From: Guptibacillus hwajinpoensis
GTDB lineage: Bacteria > Bacillota > Bacilli > Bacillales > Guptibacillaceae
Reading direction: 5' to 3'
Assembly: GCF_001039475.1 (NCBI RefSeq)
Contig: NZ_LELK01000004.1
Location: 1,269,676-1,333,675, forward strand
Length of the DNA: 64,000 nucleotides
A model generated the notes under the pieces. It saw only the letters and a program-made list of their open reading frames with translations, ran no database searches and had not been told where the DNA came from. This document shows, one piece after another, positions 8,330-17,251 of the stretch; position 1 is the stretch's first letter, and the number at the start of each line of letters is the position of its first letter. Made by a program: the position numbers and the translations under genes.

Positions 8330-8357
8330 TTTTCATTTGCATATTATATGTTATACT
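8330..8357 (+). promoter_or_regulatory. gapB promoter with candidate CcpN operator
   Basis: TTTTCA-N16-TATACT. The -10 lies within TATGTTATACT (8347-8357), which fits the CcpN operator consensus TRTGHYATAYW as I recall it. CcpN represses gapB during growth on glucose in B. subtilis. No experimental support here. Confidence 0.5.
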
Positions 8358-8411
8358 AATTTTGTGATAGGGGAATTAAGTATAACACATATATGGCAGG
8401 AGGAACGCTGG

Positions 8412-9440
8412 ATGAACACAAGAATAGCGATTAATGGCTTTGGAAGAATTGGGCGTATGGTTTTTAGAAAGGCAATGATGGATGAGGATTTGGAAGTAGT
8501 AGCAATTAACGCTAGCTATCCGCCGGAAACGCTCAGCCATTTAATTAAATATGATAGCATTCATGGTACGTTTGATGGAGACGTTAGTCCTTTTGAAAAC
8601 GGTATCAAGATTAATAATAAAAAAGTAGTAGTGCTAAACAACCGCGATCCAAAAAATCTCCCATGGAAAGAAATGGGCATTGATATTGTTATTGAAGCAA
8701 CTGGTAAATTCCGGACTAGAGATGAAGCAGCTTACCATCTGGATGCCGGTGCAACAAAAGTGATTATTACAGCGCCTGGGAAAAATGAAGATTTAACGAT
8801 TGTAATGGGCATAAATGAAAGCGAATACAATAGCGAAAAACACCATATATTGTCAAATGCTTCATGCACAACAAACTGTCTTGCTCCTGTTGTGCAAGTA
8901 CTTGATAAATCGTTCGGGATCGTTTCAGGTATGATGACAACTGTTCATGCTTATACGAATGATCAGAAAAACATTGATAATCCACATAAAGATTTAAGAA
9001 GAGCTCGTGCATGCGGACAGTCAATTATTCCTACCTCCACAGGAGCAGCGAAAGCAATATCAAAAGTTCTCCCTCACCTTGAAGGGAAATTAAACGGAAT
9101 GTCCTTACGTGTACCCACTCCAAATGTATCACTTGTTGATCTCGTAGTTGATTTGGAGAAGGAAGTCACAGTGGAACAAGTTAATGATGTACTAAAAGCA
9201 GCATCAGAGGGACCTCTCCGTGGCATACTCGCTTATTCTGATGAACCGCTAGTTTCAATTGACTATAATGGAAATGATCATTCTTCCATCATTGATGGAC
9301 TTTCAACGATGGTTGTTGAGAATAAGAAGGTGAAAGTTCTAGCATGGTATGACAATGAGTGGGGATATTCTTGCAGAGTTGTCGATATGGCAAAATATGT
9401 GGGAGAAAAGATACCCGGGAGAATGAAAGTAAGCGTTTAA
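8412..9440 (+). CDS. gapB: Glyceraldehyde-3-phosphate dehydrogenase, gluconeogenic type
   Basis: 342 aa; ATG behind GGAGGA. N-terminal Rossmann domain MNTRIAINGFGRIGR; catalytic C152 in SNASCTTNC; HAYTNDQ and WYDNEWGYS motifs. After the second beta strand it reads AINASYPPETL rather than the IND of the glycolytic GapA, as in GapB enzymes that prefer NADP and run towards gluconeogenesis. It lies between coaE and speD as in B. subtilis, where gapB is monocistronic and CcpN-repressed. It has its own promoter and terminator here. Confidence 0.94.
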   Translation: MNTRIAINGFGRIGRMVFRKAMMDEDLEVVAINASYPPETLSHLIKYDSIHGTFDGDVSPFENGIKINNKKVVVLNNRDPKNLPWKEMGIDIVIEATGKFRTRDEAAYHLDAGATKVIITAPGKNEDLTIVMGINESEYNSEKHHILSNASCTTNCLAPVVQVLDKSFGIVSGMMTTVHAYTNDQKNIDNPHKDLRRARACGQSIIPTSTGAAKAISKVLPHLEGKLNGMSLRVPTPNVSLVDLVVDLEKEVTVEQVNDVLKAASEGPLRGILAYSDEPLVSIDYNGNDHSSIIDGLSTMVVENKKVKVLAWYDNEWGYSCRVVDMAKYVGEKIPGRMKVSV

Positions 9441-9455
9441 TAATATAATAAGATA

Positions 9456-9482
9456 AAAGCGGGAGTGCTACACTTCCGCTTT
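9456..9482 (+). terminator. Terminator of gapB
   Basis: AAAGCGGGAGTG-cta-CACTTCCGCTTT, 12 bp with one G-T pair, then TCATTTT. Confidence 0.8.
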
Positions 9483-9531
9483 TCATTTTGACTAAACGTC
9501 TAGGTACTAAGGAGGAAGACTTAATTTATTG

Positions 9532-9560
9532 TTGCAAATCATTTTTAAAAGCATTATACT
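9532..9560 (+). promoter_or_regulatory. speD promoter
   Basis: TTGCAA-N17-TATACT, a good sigma-A match. It predicts a start near 9567 and an untranslated leader of about 138 nt before speD. Confidence 0.6.
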
Positions 9561-9605
9561 ATTTTTCGTGAACTTCTTTTATAGCAATTTGGCATTGGAA
9601 ACTAC

Positions 9606-9704
9606 TTAAAGGGTTAGGACCTCATCGGACTAACTTTCCCCCGTGGTGGATTTTCAATACCGCATGCTGACTACGCATGAGTAAACTTAAAGGGGGAATT
9701 TGCT
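9606..9704 (+). promoter_or_regulatory. Structured speD leader RNA, candidate cis-regulator
   Basis: Three nested or adjacent pairings can be drawn: GTTAG (9613-9617) with CTAAC (9630-9634); CATGC (9663-9667) with GCATG (9675-9679); and TTCCCCC (9636-9642) with GGGGGAA (9692-9698). The last arm is the speD ribosome binding site, 6 nt before the ATG. A further GTGGT/ACCGC helix lies inside. This looks like a multi-branched element that can close the ribosome binding site. I do not recognise it as a SAM-I type riboswitch. A SAM or polyamine response is only a guess from the gene. Confidence 0.5.
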
Positions 9705-10094
9705 ATGGATACAATGGGACGTCACGTTATCGCCGAATTATGGGGCTGTGACATTGAAAAACTTAACAACATGAAATTAATTGAAGAAACGTTTGTAGAA
9801 GCTGCTCTAAAGTCTGGTGCAGAAGTACGTGAGGTAGCATTTCATAAATTTGCGCCACAAGGCGTTAGTGGTGTGGTTATTATTTCTGAATCACACTTAA
9901 CGATCCACAGTTTTCCAGAACATGGTTACGCAAGCATCGATGTATACACATGTGGTGATCTTGATCCTAACGTTGCAGCTAATTATATCGCTGACGCTCT
10001 TGGAGCAGATACACGTGAGAACATTGAGCTTCCTCGAGGCATGGGTCCAGTGAAACCTAAAGTTAGAAAAGAGCAATCAGCGTTTACTTCATAA
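9705..10094 (+). CDS. speD: S-adenosylmethionine decarboxylase proenzyme
   Basis: 129 aa class 1B enzyme that makes decarboxylated AdoMet for spermidine synthesis. Self-cleavage is expected between E62 and S63 ([13 protein letters not shown]), which leaves a pyruvoyl group on the large chain. H68 and C83 (VYTCGD) are the known catalytic residues. Full length. It has its own promoter, a structured leader covering its ribosome binding site, and a terminator, so expression is probably controlled after transcription starts. Confidence 0.96.
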   Translation: MDTMGRHVIAELWGCDIEKLNNMKLIEETFVEAALKSGAEVREVAFHKFAPQGVSGVVIISESHLTIHSFPEHGYASIDVYTCGDLDPNVAANYIADALGADTRENIELPRGMGPVKPKVRKEQSAFTS

Positions 10095-10109
10095 TTATAC
10101 AAATACTGA

Positions 10110-10137
10110 AAGGGGTGCTAACGCACTCCTTTTTTTT
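10110..10137 (+). terminator. Terminator of speD
   Basis: AAGGGGTGC-taac-GCACTCCTT followed by TTTTTT. Confidence 0.85.
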
Positions 10138-10222
10138 CTTTCCTTCCTTGCTAATTAACTTCTATGCAATTGATTTATCATTCAATTATTGCTATTCTTA
10201 AAAAAAATAGAGGAGGACAAGG

Positions 10223-10612
10223 GTGGGAATTAAAGACTTTTTTAGCAACCGTTCAGAAACAAGTGAAAGGCATCCTAATGATGCATTAAAAACACATTAT
10301 TTTAAAGCAACTAAGGAACAGGCTTTTACTGAAGCAAAAGCTGTTCTTCAGAAACATTACCAAGGTGAGGTTGTTACAAATTCTCCTGAGCGTGGGGAAT
10401 TTGTCTATCAAGTTAAATCACCTAAGAAAGCACTAATCGTTGTGACGGTAGTATCCGTTCGTGCTTACAAAACAGCAGTTGATTTTTCAGTTTCAACTGA
10501 GACACCTCTTCCAGTTGATTTCGGATATAGCAAGAAAATAATAGGCACAGTATATAGTGATATTCAAAATAAGTTAACGTTAATCGGAACGGGTATTTCT
10601 GAACAATTTTAG
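10223..10612 (+). CDS. Conserved hypothetical cytosolic protein
   Basis: 129 aa, GTG start 6 nt after AGGAGGACA. I do not recognise a named family. There is no signal peptide or clear membrane helix. The fold looks mixed alpha/beta: a helical N-terminal half with FKATKEQAFTEAKAVLQKHY, then strands (GEFVYQV, KALIVVTVVSV, TAVDFSVST). Helix-then-sheet small proteins of this kind are often SRPBCC- or DUF-type, but that is a guess. It lies alone between speD and nrdR, without a clear terminator of its own before nrdR. Confidence 0.7.
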   Translation: MGIKDFFSNRSETSERHPNDALKTHYFKATKEQAFTEAKAVLQKHYQGEVVTNSPERGEFVYQVKSPKKALIVVTVVSVRAYKTAVDFSVSTETPLPVDFGYSKKIIGTVYSDIQNKLTLIGTGISEQF

Positions 10613-10686
10613 AGATAGATGTGTAGCAGCGCATTGTATGCTAAAATAGAAGGTAGAAATCTTGTTCGTTTAGTGGAGATGATCTA

Positions 10687-11145
10687 ATGCGTTGTCCCAA
10701 CTGCAATCAGAATGGTACAAGAGTGCTTGATTCCAGACCGGTTCATGAAGGTCGTTCGATCCGTAGACGCCGGGAATGTGAATCTTGTACGTACCGATTT
10801 ACAACATTTGAAACAGTTGAAGAAATACCGCTTATTGTTGTTAAAAAAGAGGGAACTAGAGAAGAATTTAGCAGGGATAAGATTCTTAGAGGATTAATAA
10901 AAGCCTGTGAGAAACGACCTGTCCCACTTGAAACTCTTGAAACAATTGTTAATGAAATTGAACGAGATCTTCGTAATCAAGGAGCATCCGAAATTAGCAG
11001 TGATGTCGTTGGTGAGCTCGTTATGGACCAATTGGCTAAAGTCGATGAAGTTGCATACGTTCGATTTGCTTCCGTCTATCGTCAATTCAAGGACATTAAT
11101 GTGTTTATTCGGGAATTAAAAGATTTAATCAACAGAGCAGAGTAA
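10687..11145 (+). CDS. nrdR: Transcriptional repressor NrdR
   Basis: 152 aa repressor of ribonucleotide reductase genes. The N-terminal zinc ribbon has C3, C6, C31 and C34, with the basic RSIRRRREC segment that contacts DNA. An ATP-cone domain spans about 46-136 ([20 protein letters not shown]), which senses ATP/dATP. Full length. The gene has its own terminator before a family 1 repeat. Confidence 0.97.
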   Translation: MRCPNCNQNGTRVLDSRPVHEGRSIRRRRECESCTYRFTTFETVEEIPLIVVKKEGTREEFSRDKILRGLIKACEKRPVPLETLETIVNEIERDLRNQGASEISSDVVGELVMDQLAKVDEVAYVRFASVYRQFKDINVFIRELKDLINRAE

Positions 11146-11153
11146 CGAAAGGG

Positions 11154-11177
11154 GAGCTTAATGTAAGCTCTTTTTTT
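11154..11177 (+). terminator. Terminator of nrdR
   Basis: GAGCTTA-atg-TAAGCTC followed by TTTTTTT. Confidence 0.85.
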
Positions 11178-11218
11178 GTACGTTAATACACGACTAATTA
11201 GAGATCCCCACTTCAAAG

Positions 11219-11286
11219 TTGATTGGAGTCGAAGGATGCTCACCGCCCGCACTGCGGAAAGCGAGCATCCTGGAGCGCAAATCAAT
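11219..11286 (+). repeat. Family 1 dispersed repeat, copy R2 (short form)
   Basis: TTGATTGGAGTCG at the left and GAAAGCGAGCATCCTGGAG then CGCAAATCAA at the right, with AACAACAAAGTTTACGAAA beyond. It lies between the nrdR terminator and dnaB. Confidence 0.85.
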
Positions 11287-11372
11287 CTCTACTCTTATAA
11301 CAACAAAGTTTACGAAAACAGCAAAAAAAGATTAAGCTTTAAAATTCACGAGAGAATAAAAAGGTGAAGCAT

Positions 11373-12731
11373 ATGCATTGGAAAGAACTACTACCTGTCG
11401 ATACACTTCAGGTTGAAGCGTCAGGACTCTTGCATGAATATGACAGACGAGTGCTAACTCTTTTATATCAACCTCTAATTGGTGCAGGTGCATACAGTCT
11501 TTATATGACCCTTTGGAGTGCCCATGAGCAGAAAGATACGCTTGTTACTACAATGACTCATCACAACTTATTACTTATGATGAGGTGGGATTTAAAGAGA
11601 ATACTTGAAGAACGTAGGAAGTTAGAAGGAATAGGATTATTGAAAACTTATTTAAAGTCTGGGGAAGACCCAAGGCACTTCACATATGAACTTCAACCAC
11701 CTCTTACACCTGATCGATTCTTTAACGACGGCGTACTCAACATTTATTTGTTTAACAGACTTGGTCGAAACAGATACAACGACCTTAAACAACACTTTAC
11801 GGTTGATAAACTAAACCCCAGTGAGTACAGTAATATTACAGCATCATTCAATGAGGTATATGACTCTCTTCACCCTTCTGAAATGACATCTTTACATGAA
11901 GAAGAGGAGAATCATGATGCTATTGAGAAACGAAGCGATAATAAAGGACTCATTTTTACTTCGTCTCAGTTTGACTTCGAGGTGATGAAACAGCATATCT
12001 CTGATATGATTGTATCAGATCGAATGTTAACAGATAATGTTAAAAAGACAATAGAGCGCCTTGCTTTCGTCTACAAAATAGAACCGTATGAAATGGGCCG
12101 AATTGTGGAACAAGCGGCCATTCATCACGAAGAATTATCTGATGACCTTTTACGTAAAGAAGTTAGTAGCTGGTTTGCTCTTGAAAATCGGGGGAAAATG
12201 CCAGCTCTTCAATATAGGCATCAACCTACTTCTTTGCAGGAATTCCATACAAAAGAACCCGTCACAGAAGAGGAAAAAGCTGCTCAGCGATATGAGCAAA
12301 TGACTCCTTACGACATCTTGCAGCGTGCTGCGGAAGGTGGGAAGCCATCTGAAGCTGATATGAAATTGGTAGAGCGTATAATGGATGAGCAAAAGCTAAC
12401 CCCAGGAGTTATGAATGTTCTTCTTGACTTTATTCTTGAAACTCAAGACAAGAAACTATCCAAAAATTATGTGGAAAAGTTTGCGAGTCATTGGGCTAGA
12501 GCAAGGGTAAAGACAGTTAGAGATGCGATGAATCTTGCCATTAAAGAACTTCAGCAGCCTGCTAAGCCAAAAGGGAAATCTGGGAATTCTAATAGTCGAG
12601 GAAAGTCTACAGCTCGTAAGGATAAAGTTCCGGAATGGATTTCTGAACAGAAGGAACCGGACATGTCTAAAGAAGAGCGATCTGAAAAACAGGACCAGCT
12701 TAAGAAAATGTTGAGTAAATACAAAAAATAA
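11373..12731 (+). CDS. dnaB: Replication initiation and membrane attachment protein DnaB
   Basis: 452 aa primosome protein of Firmicutes (not the E. coli helicase DnaB). It works with DnaD and DnaI to load the replicative helicase at oriC and at restarted forks. The N-terminal domain starts MHWKELLPVDT and includes YQPLIGAGAYSLY. A DnaD-like C-terminal domain lies at about 310-390 (YEQMTPYDILQ..., NYVEKFASHWARARVKT). A low-complexity basic linker (KPKGKSGNSNSRGKS) and a charged tail follow. I chose the ATG over the GTG three codons earlier because AAGGTG is itself the ribosome binding site. dnaI follows after 26 nt. Confidence 0.93.
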   Translation: MHWKELLPVDTLQVEASGLLHEYDRRVLTLLYQPLIGAGAYSLYMTLWSAHEQKDTLVTTMTHHNLLLMMRWDLKRILEERRKLEGIGLLKTYLKSGEDPRHFTYELQPPLTPDRFFNDGVLNIYLFNRLGRNRYNDLKQHFTVDKLNPSEYSNITASFNEVYDSLHPSEMTSLHEEEENHDAIEKRSDNKGLIFTSSQFDFEVMKQHISDMIVSDRMLTDNVKKTIERLAFVYKIEPYEMGRIVEQAAIHHEELSDDLLRKEVSSWFALENRGKMPALQYRHQPTSLQEFHTKEPVTEEEKAAQRYEQMTPYDILQRAAEGGKPSEADMKLVERIMDEQKLTPGVMNVLLDFILETQDKKLSKNYVEKFASHWARARVKTVRDAMNLAIKELQQPAKPKGKSGNSNSRGKSTARKDKVPEWISEQKEPDMSKEERSEKQDQLKKMLSKYKK

Positions 12732-12757
12732 GTCGTTTAAAAGCGGGGTGAAGTGGG

Positions 12758-13690
12758 ATGGAATCCATCCAGGAATCATTTAATAAAATGCCTGGTAATA
12801 AAAAATTCCAACAGCAGTATCAAGAGATGAAGAAGGCCATTATGGCAGACGCTGATATCCGTGCCTTCATTGAGGAACATGATGAGGTTGACGATAAAAT
12901 GGTTGATCGAAGTCTAGCAAGGCTATACGAATATACAACACAGGCGAAACGATGTGAAGGATGTCCGGGACTTGCAAACTGTATCAATATGATGCAAGGG
13001 TATGAGCCTGAGTTATTCATCAATCGTTCCGTGATAGATATACGTTACAATCGCTGTCCAACTAGAATGGAAGATGAGAAAAACAAGAAGCGGAATGAAA
13101 TGATTCAAAGCTATTACATTCCAAAGGAAATTCTTCAAGCTACATTCGCTGACTTAGATGATGAAGACCCTGTCCGTGTTGAAGCGATTGGGACAGCCAT
13201 TCAGTATGTAGAGGAATTTGTTCCTGGGGAGACATCAAAAGGTCTTTATATACATGGCGGGTTTGGAGTGGGAAAAACCTTTATTCTAGGTGCGATTGCA
13301 AATCAACTTGCAAAAGATAAAGGAGTTCGTTCTCAGTTTATTTATACGCCTGACTTTTTCCGTCAGATGAAAAGTGCGATCCAAGATCAGTCTATTGATG
13401 CAAAACTTGATTATCTGAAAGAAACGCCGCTACTGATTCTTGACGATATTGGAGCAGAGAATATTTCGAGCTGGGTGCGTGATGATATTCTCGGAGCTCT
13501 TCTTCAATACCGAATGACTGAAGGTCTTCCAACTCTTTATTCTTCTAATTTAGATTATAGTTTGCTTGAGGAACACCTTGCCTACTCTCACAAGAGTGGG
13601 ATAGAGGAAACGAAAGCGAAACGAATAATGGAGCGAATTAAGCACTTTACAACACCAGTCTTTCTCGAAGGAAAAAATCGTCGAGTATAA
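12758..13690 (+). CDS. dnaI: Primosomal protein DnaI, helicase loader
   Basis: 310 aa AAA+ ATPase that loads the DnaC helicase ring. N-terminal helicase-binding domain with zinc ligands C66, C69, C75 and C100. AAA+ domain: Walker A GGFGVGKT (167-174), Walker B LLILDDIG (D229, D230), sensor 1 SSNLDYS. The basic KAKRIMERIKHF segment near the end holds sensor 2. In an operon with dnaB; the terminator follows directly. Confidence 0.97.
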   Translation: MESIQESFNKMPGNKKFQQQYQEMKKAIMADADIRAFIEEHDEVDDKMVDRSLARLYEYTTQAKRCEGCPGLANCINMMQGYEPELFINRSVIDIRYNRCPTRMEDEKNKKRNEMIQSYYIPKEILQATFADLDDEDPVRVEAIGTAIQYVEEFVPGETSKGLYIHGGFGVGKTFILGAIANQLAKDKGVRSQFIYTPDFFRQMKSAIQDQSIDAKLDYLKETPLLILDDIGAENISSWVRDDILGALLQYRMTEGLPTLYSSNLDYSLLEEHLAYSHKSGIEETKAKRIMERIKHFTTPVFLEGKNRRV

Positions 13691-13691
13691 A

Positions 13692-13717
13692 GTCCTCCTG
13701 TTGGAGGGCTTTTTTTT
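13692..13717 (+). terminator. Terminator of dnaB-dnaI
   Basis: GTCCTCC / GGAGGGC stem followed by TTTTTTTT. Confidence 0.85.
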
Positions 13718-13788
13718 ACGGTTCTATACATGATTTCCTCATTATGACCATATAGATTTTAATATGAAGATGGACAGGGGGGAAAGCG

Positions 13789-14625
13789 TTGGTTTCGATA
13801 ACATTTAGCGATCTAGAAGACTTCGAATTTATGACTGCACAATTGACTAAAGTTACGGATCATCCAAAACGTGTGAAAAGTGATAGAGAAGCGCTGAAAG
13901 TATCCATTGCAATTGAACCATACGATACAAGAATGTGTTATCTTATTTCTCAATGCCTTGCCCTTTTGGGCACCACTTATGAGAAGCGATGGATGGACCA
14001 GCTTCTAAAGTCCACTTATTACTTTCAAGATCAAGATGAAATCGCAGAGATCTCAGCCATTGCAAGAAACATTGGTGATGGAAATATAGACGATATTCCC
14101 GGTGCTTCTCGCTATTCGAATCGACATGACTTACTGCTTGAAGCGGCCGTGTCTTGTATCGAGCAGGGTGGAACCATCTCATTTGATTCTTTTTTACGAT
14201 TTCGTACAGGGCCCTATCGTTCTCTATTAGCATCGCTTATTGGAGAAGCAATTGATGAATATAAATTAGAACAGGAATATCAAAATTTTGTCCAGGCATT
14301 AAGGATACTACTAAAATCAAGAGATACTGTTACTAAACGTGCTATCCTTGTGTTTAATGGAAGCTACCATTTGTATAATGCAACAGGACAGGTTTTGACG
14401 TGTCAGGAGGGTTTACGGATAGAAGATCTTCCGAATGGACTTAGTGTAGAAGATATAGATCCTGACATTTTGCTACCTTTGCTTGTTGCTGCTCCAGAAG
14501 AGATTCATTTCTATACAGATGATAACGAAGAGGGACTTGCTCAGACAATCCGCAACGTATTTGAAGAGCGAATATATTTTTTCCCATATTGTATGTCTAA
14601 AATACTTTTTTCGGGCAATCATTAA
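13789..14625 (+). CDS. ytxC: Sporulation protein YtxC
   Basis: 278 aa, TTG start preceded by GGGGGGA. Belongs to the YtxC-like family, known from spore formers and annotated as a putative sporulation protein; molecular function unknown. Recognisable segments are SFDSFLRFRTGPYR and the C-terminal ERIYFFPYCMSK. Charged and soluble, no membrane helix. Position between dnaI and thrS is the B. subtilis order. A thrS promoter starts within 10 nt of its stop. Confidence 0.85.
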   Translation: MVSITFSDLEDFEFMTAQLTKVTDHPKRVKSDREALKVSIAIEPYDTRMCYLISQCLALLGTTYEKRWMDQLLKSTYYFQDQDEIAEISAIARNIGDGNIDDIPGASRYSNRHDLLLEAAVSCIEQGGTISFDSFLRFRTGPYRSLLASLIGEAIDEYKLEQEYQNFVQALRILLKSRDTVTKRAILVFNGSYHLYNATGQVLTCQEGLRIEDLPNGLSVEDIDPDILLPLLVAAPEEIHFYTDDNEEGLAQTIRNVFEERIYFFPYCMSKILFSGNH

Positions 14626-14632
14626 AATAGGC

Positions 14633-14661
14633 TTGATTTTCATAAGTACACTACTTATAAT
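14633..14661 (+). promoter_or_regulatory. thrS promoter
   Basis: TTGATT-N17-TATAAT, strong sigma-A match directly upstream of the T-box leader. Confidence 0.75.
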
Positions 14662-14689
14662 ACCTACATACACGCATATACGTTATTGT

Positions 14690-14913
14690 TACGATAAGGA
14701 CATGAGATGTTCTGTCAGCTTTCAGAGAGGGAAGAAATGGTGCGAACTTCCTAGCCGGACAAACAGTCTTACCACCTTTGAACTCTACCCTGGAAATGGG
14801 GTAGCGTTTCTGCTACGTTATAGCAGTCTGAGCCGCGTAGGATTTCTCTATGCGGGAAGCAGGGTGGAACCACGAGATTAACACTCGTCCCTTTTTGGGA
14901 TGAGTGTTTTTTT
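14690..14913 (+). promoter_or_regulatory. T-box leader of thrS
   Basis: The conserved T-box AGGGTGGAACCACG is at 14861-14874, followed by a terminator hairpin (AACACTCGTCCC / GGGATGAGTGTT, 14880-14908) with a T-run. Uncharged tRNA(Thr) is expected to stabilise the antiterminator. Upstream stem I elements are present (GATAAGGACATGAGA). A Thr ACC triplet at 14789-14791 is a possible specifier, but two more ACC triplets lie at 14773-14778, so the assignment is tentative. Confidence 0.93.
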
Positions 14914-14938
14914 ATATGCAAAAAAGGAGTGAAGTAGC

Positions 14939-16876
14939 ATGGCTGAAATGGTTAAAATGACGTTTCCTGACGGTTCTGTAAAGGAATTTAATAAAGGAAC
15001 AACAACTGAAGATATCGCAAGTTCAATTAGCCCGGGATTGAAGAAGAAGGCACTTGCTGGGAAGGTGAACGGAGTATTAGTTGATCTGCGTCGTGGAATT
15101 GAAGAAGACGCTCAAATCGAAATTGTTACTCAAGAAAGCGAAGATGGTCTTGAAGTACTTCGTCATAGTACTGCTCACCTTATGGCGCAGGCGATTAAAC
15201 GACTTTATAGTGATGTGAAGCTTGGCGTAGGACCTGTTATTGATAGTGGTTTCTATTATGATATTGATTGCCCTGTCTCCATTACACCTGAGGATCTTCC
15301 TAAGATAGAGAAGGAAATGAAGAAAATCATTAATGAGAATCTTGAAGTGAAGCGCATCGTCGTAAGCCGAGAAGAAGCTGAGAAAATGTTTAAAGAAATC
15401 GGTGATGACCTTAAGCTTGAGTTACTAGAAGCCATTCCAGCTGATGAACAAGTAACAATATATGAGCAAGGTGAATTCTTTGATCTTTGTCGTGGACCAC
15501 ATGTCCCTTCTACTAGTAAGATTAAAAGCTTTAAACTGTTATCAATAGCAGGCGCTTATTGGCGCGGAGATAGTGATAACCAAATGCTCCAACGTATTTA
15601 CGGAACTGCATTTCCTAAGCAATCTCAAGTTGAAGAATATCTTCACTTATTAGAAGAAGCGAAGGAACGTGATCATCGTAAACTCGGCAAAGAACTAAAG
15701 CTTTTCACTATTTCTCAAGAGGTAGGACAAGGATTGCCAATCTGGTTACCTAGAGGGGCAACAATTCGCCGTACGATTGAGCGATATATTGTTGATCTTG
15801 AAGAGCGACTTGGTTACAACCATGTTTATACGCCACATCTTGCAAATGTAGAACTTTACAAAACAAGCGGTCATTGGGAGCACTATCAAGACGATATGTA
15901 TCCTCCAATGAAAATGGATGAAACAGAAGAGTTAGTTCTTCGTCCGATGAATTGCCCACATCATATGATGATCTACAAAAACGATCTGAAAAGCTATCGT
16001 GGCCTTCCATATCGTGTAGCAGAACTTGGAACGATGCATCGTTATGAAATGTCAGGTGCACTCGCTGGACTTCAGCGCGTCCGTTCTATGACATTAAATG
16101 ATGCTCACATTTTCTGTCGTCCTGATCAGATCAAGCAAGAGTTTATAGAAGTAGTTGAGCTCATTCAAGAAGTATACAAAGACTTTAGTATTAATGATTA
16201 CTCATTCCGTCTTTCTTATCGTGATCCAGAAGATAAGAAGAAGTATATCGACAATGATGAGATGTGGGAAAAAGCTCAGAGAATGCTTAAAGAAGCAATG
16301 GGTGACCTTAATGTTGAGTACGTTGAAGCAGAAGGGGAAGCGGCGTTCTACGGACCTAAATTGGATGTTCAAGTGAAAACGGCTCTTGGAAAAGAAGAAA
16401 CATTATCTACAGTGCAACTTGATTTCTTGCTTCCAGAACGATTCGATCTATCCTACATTGGTGAAGATGGTAATCATCACCGTCCAGTTGTTATTCACCG
16501 TGGTGTTGTATCAACTATGGAACGATTTGTTGCGTTCTTAATTGAAGAATACAAAGGTGCATTCCCAACATGGCTTTCACCAGTTCAAGCGGAAATCATC
16601 CCTGTATCAGAAGTGCATATGGACTATGCAAAATTAGTTCAAAAGAAACTTCAACGAGCAGGCATTCGCGTAGAAGTAGATGAGCGTAACGAAAAGATTG
16701 GTTACAAAATTCGTGAAGCACAAATGCAGAAAATTCCTTATATGCTTGTCGTAGGAGATAAAGAGGTTGAAGGTGAAGCTGTTAACGTTCGCCGTTATAG
16801 CCAACAGGATTCAGAGACTGTTTCTCTAAACGAATTCACTGCTAGAATTGAAGAAGAAATTAAAAACAAAAAGTAA
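14939..16876 (+). CDS. thrS: Threonine-tRNA ligase
   Basis: 645 aa class II synthetase. N-terminal TGS domain (about 1-63), editing domain with [10 protein letters not shown] and CRGPHVPST, catalytic core with motif 2 ([19 protein letters not shown]), zinc-site MNCPHH and motif 3 ([11 protein letters not shown]). The C-terminal anticodon-binding domain is about 540-640. ATG behind AAAGGAG. Expressed through the T-box leader and followed by its own terminator. Confidence 0.98.
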   Translation: MAEMVKMTFPDGSVKEFNKGTTTEDIASSISPGLKKKALAGKVNGVLVDLRRGIEEDAQIEIVTQESEDGLEVLRHSTAHLMAQAIKRLYSDVKLGVGPVIDSGFYYDIDCPVSITPEDLPKIEKEMKKIINENLEVKRIVVSREEAEKMFKEIGDDLKLELLEAIPADEQVTIYEQGEFFDLCRGPHVPSTSKIKSFKLLSIAGAYWRGDSDNQMLQRIYGTAFPKQSQVEEYLHLLEEAKERDHRKLGKELKLFTISQEVGQGLPIWLPRGATIRRTIERYIVDLEERLGYNHVYTPHLANVELYKTSGHWEHYQDDMYPPMKMDETEELVLRPMNCPHHMMIYKNDLKSYRGLPYRVAELGTMHRYEMSGALAGLQRVRSMTLNDAHIFCRPDQIKQEFIEVVELIQEVYKDFSINDYSFRLSYRDPEDKKKYIDNDEMWEKAQRMLKEAMGDLNVEYVEAEGEAAFYGPKLDVQVKTALGKEETLSTVQLDFLLPERFDLSYIGEDGNHHRPVVIHRGVVSTMERFVAFLIEEYKGAFPTWLSPVQAEIIPVSEVHMDYAKLVQKKLQRAGIRVEVDERNEKIGYKIREAQMQKIPYMLVVGDKEVEGEAVNVRRYSQQDSETVSLNEFTARIEEEIKNKK

Positions 16877-16880
16877 TGAA

Positions 16881-16906
16881 GAGCCGGCGAAAATGCCGGC
16901 TTTTTA
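16881..16906 (+). terminator. Terminator of thrS
   Basis: AGCCGGC-gaaaat-GCCGGCT followed by TTTT. Confidence 0.85.
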
Positions 16907-16937
16907 ATTTAAGATGAAACAAATTTACAAAAAACCC

Positions 16938-16966
16938 TTGTCACAAAGAGAAAGATTCGTTATGAT
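16938..16966 (+). promoter_or_regulatory. infC operon promoter P1
   Basis: TTGTCA-N17-TATGAT, upstream of a second promoter at 16999-17028. Confidence 0.5.
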
Positions 16967-16998
16967 AATCAAGTGCACTTCGAACGAATCTTATCACC

Positions 16999-17028
16999 TT
17001 GACATAAATTTGGTCAGCATGGTATACT
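16999..17028 (+). promoter_or_regulatory. infC operon promoter P2
   Basis: TTGACA-N18-TATACT, the stronger match of the two and directly upstream of the structured leader. Confidence 0.7.
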
Positions 17029-17039
17029 GTCTTAGGTAA

Positions 17040-17170
17040 TTAAATATCGGAAACAAAGCAAGCAGAAGCGCCCGCTTCTCACCTGATTGACGCCGTAACT
17101 GGTAGTTTGCAGGTACACTGTTTTTATAATTGTGTAATGTGTGGGTGTCGTATGCGCCGACGCTTTTTTT
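17040..17170 (+). promoter_or_regulatory. L20-type autoregulatory leader of infC-rpmI-rplT
   Basis: Leader with GCAGAAGCGCCCGCTTCTC, then a terminator-like hairpin GTGTCG / CGACGC (17145-17163) ending in TTTTTTT, well before infC. In B. subtilis ribosomal protein L20 binds this leader and promotes termination. The hairpin is seen; assignment to the L20 leader family is from context and resemblance. Confidence 0.7.
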
Positions 17171-17251
17171 ATGCTTTGAACCGAATATATAAACCATTTA
17201 ATGACATCATGTTAGATGATCATCATCGAACAATAACCATGGAGGTGGCTG

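Noticed and set aside
9529-9609. 26-codon TTG frame upstream of speD with GGAGG 13 nt away
   Set aside because: It contains the speD promoter and the spacing is poor; the leader RNA explains the region better.
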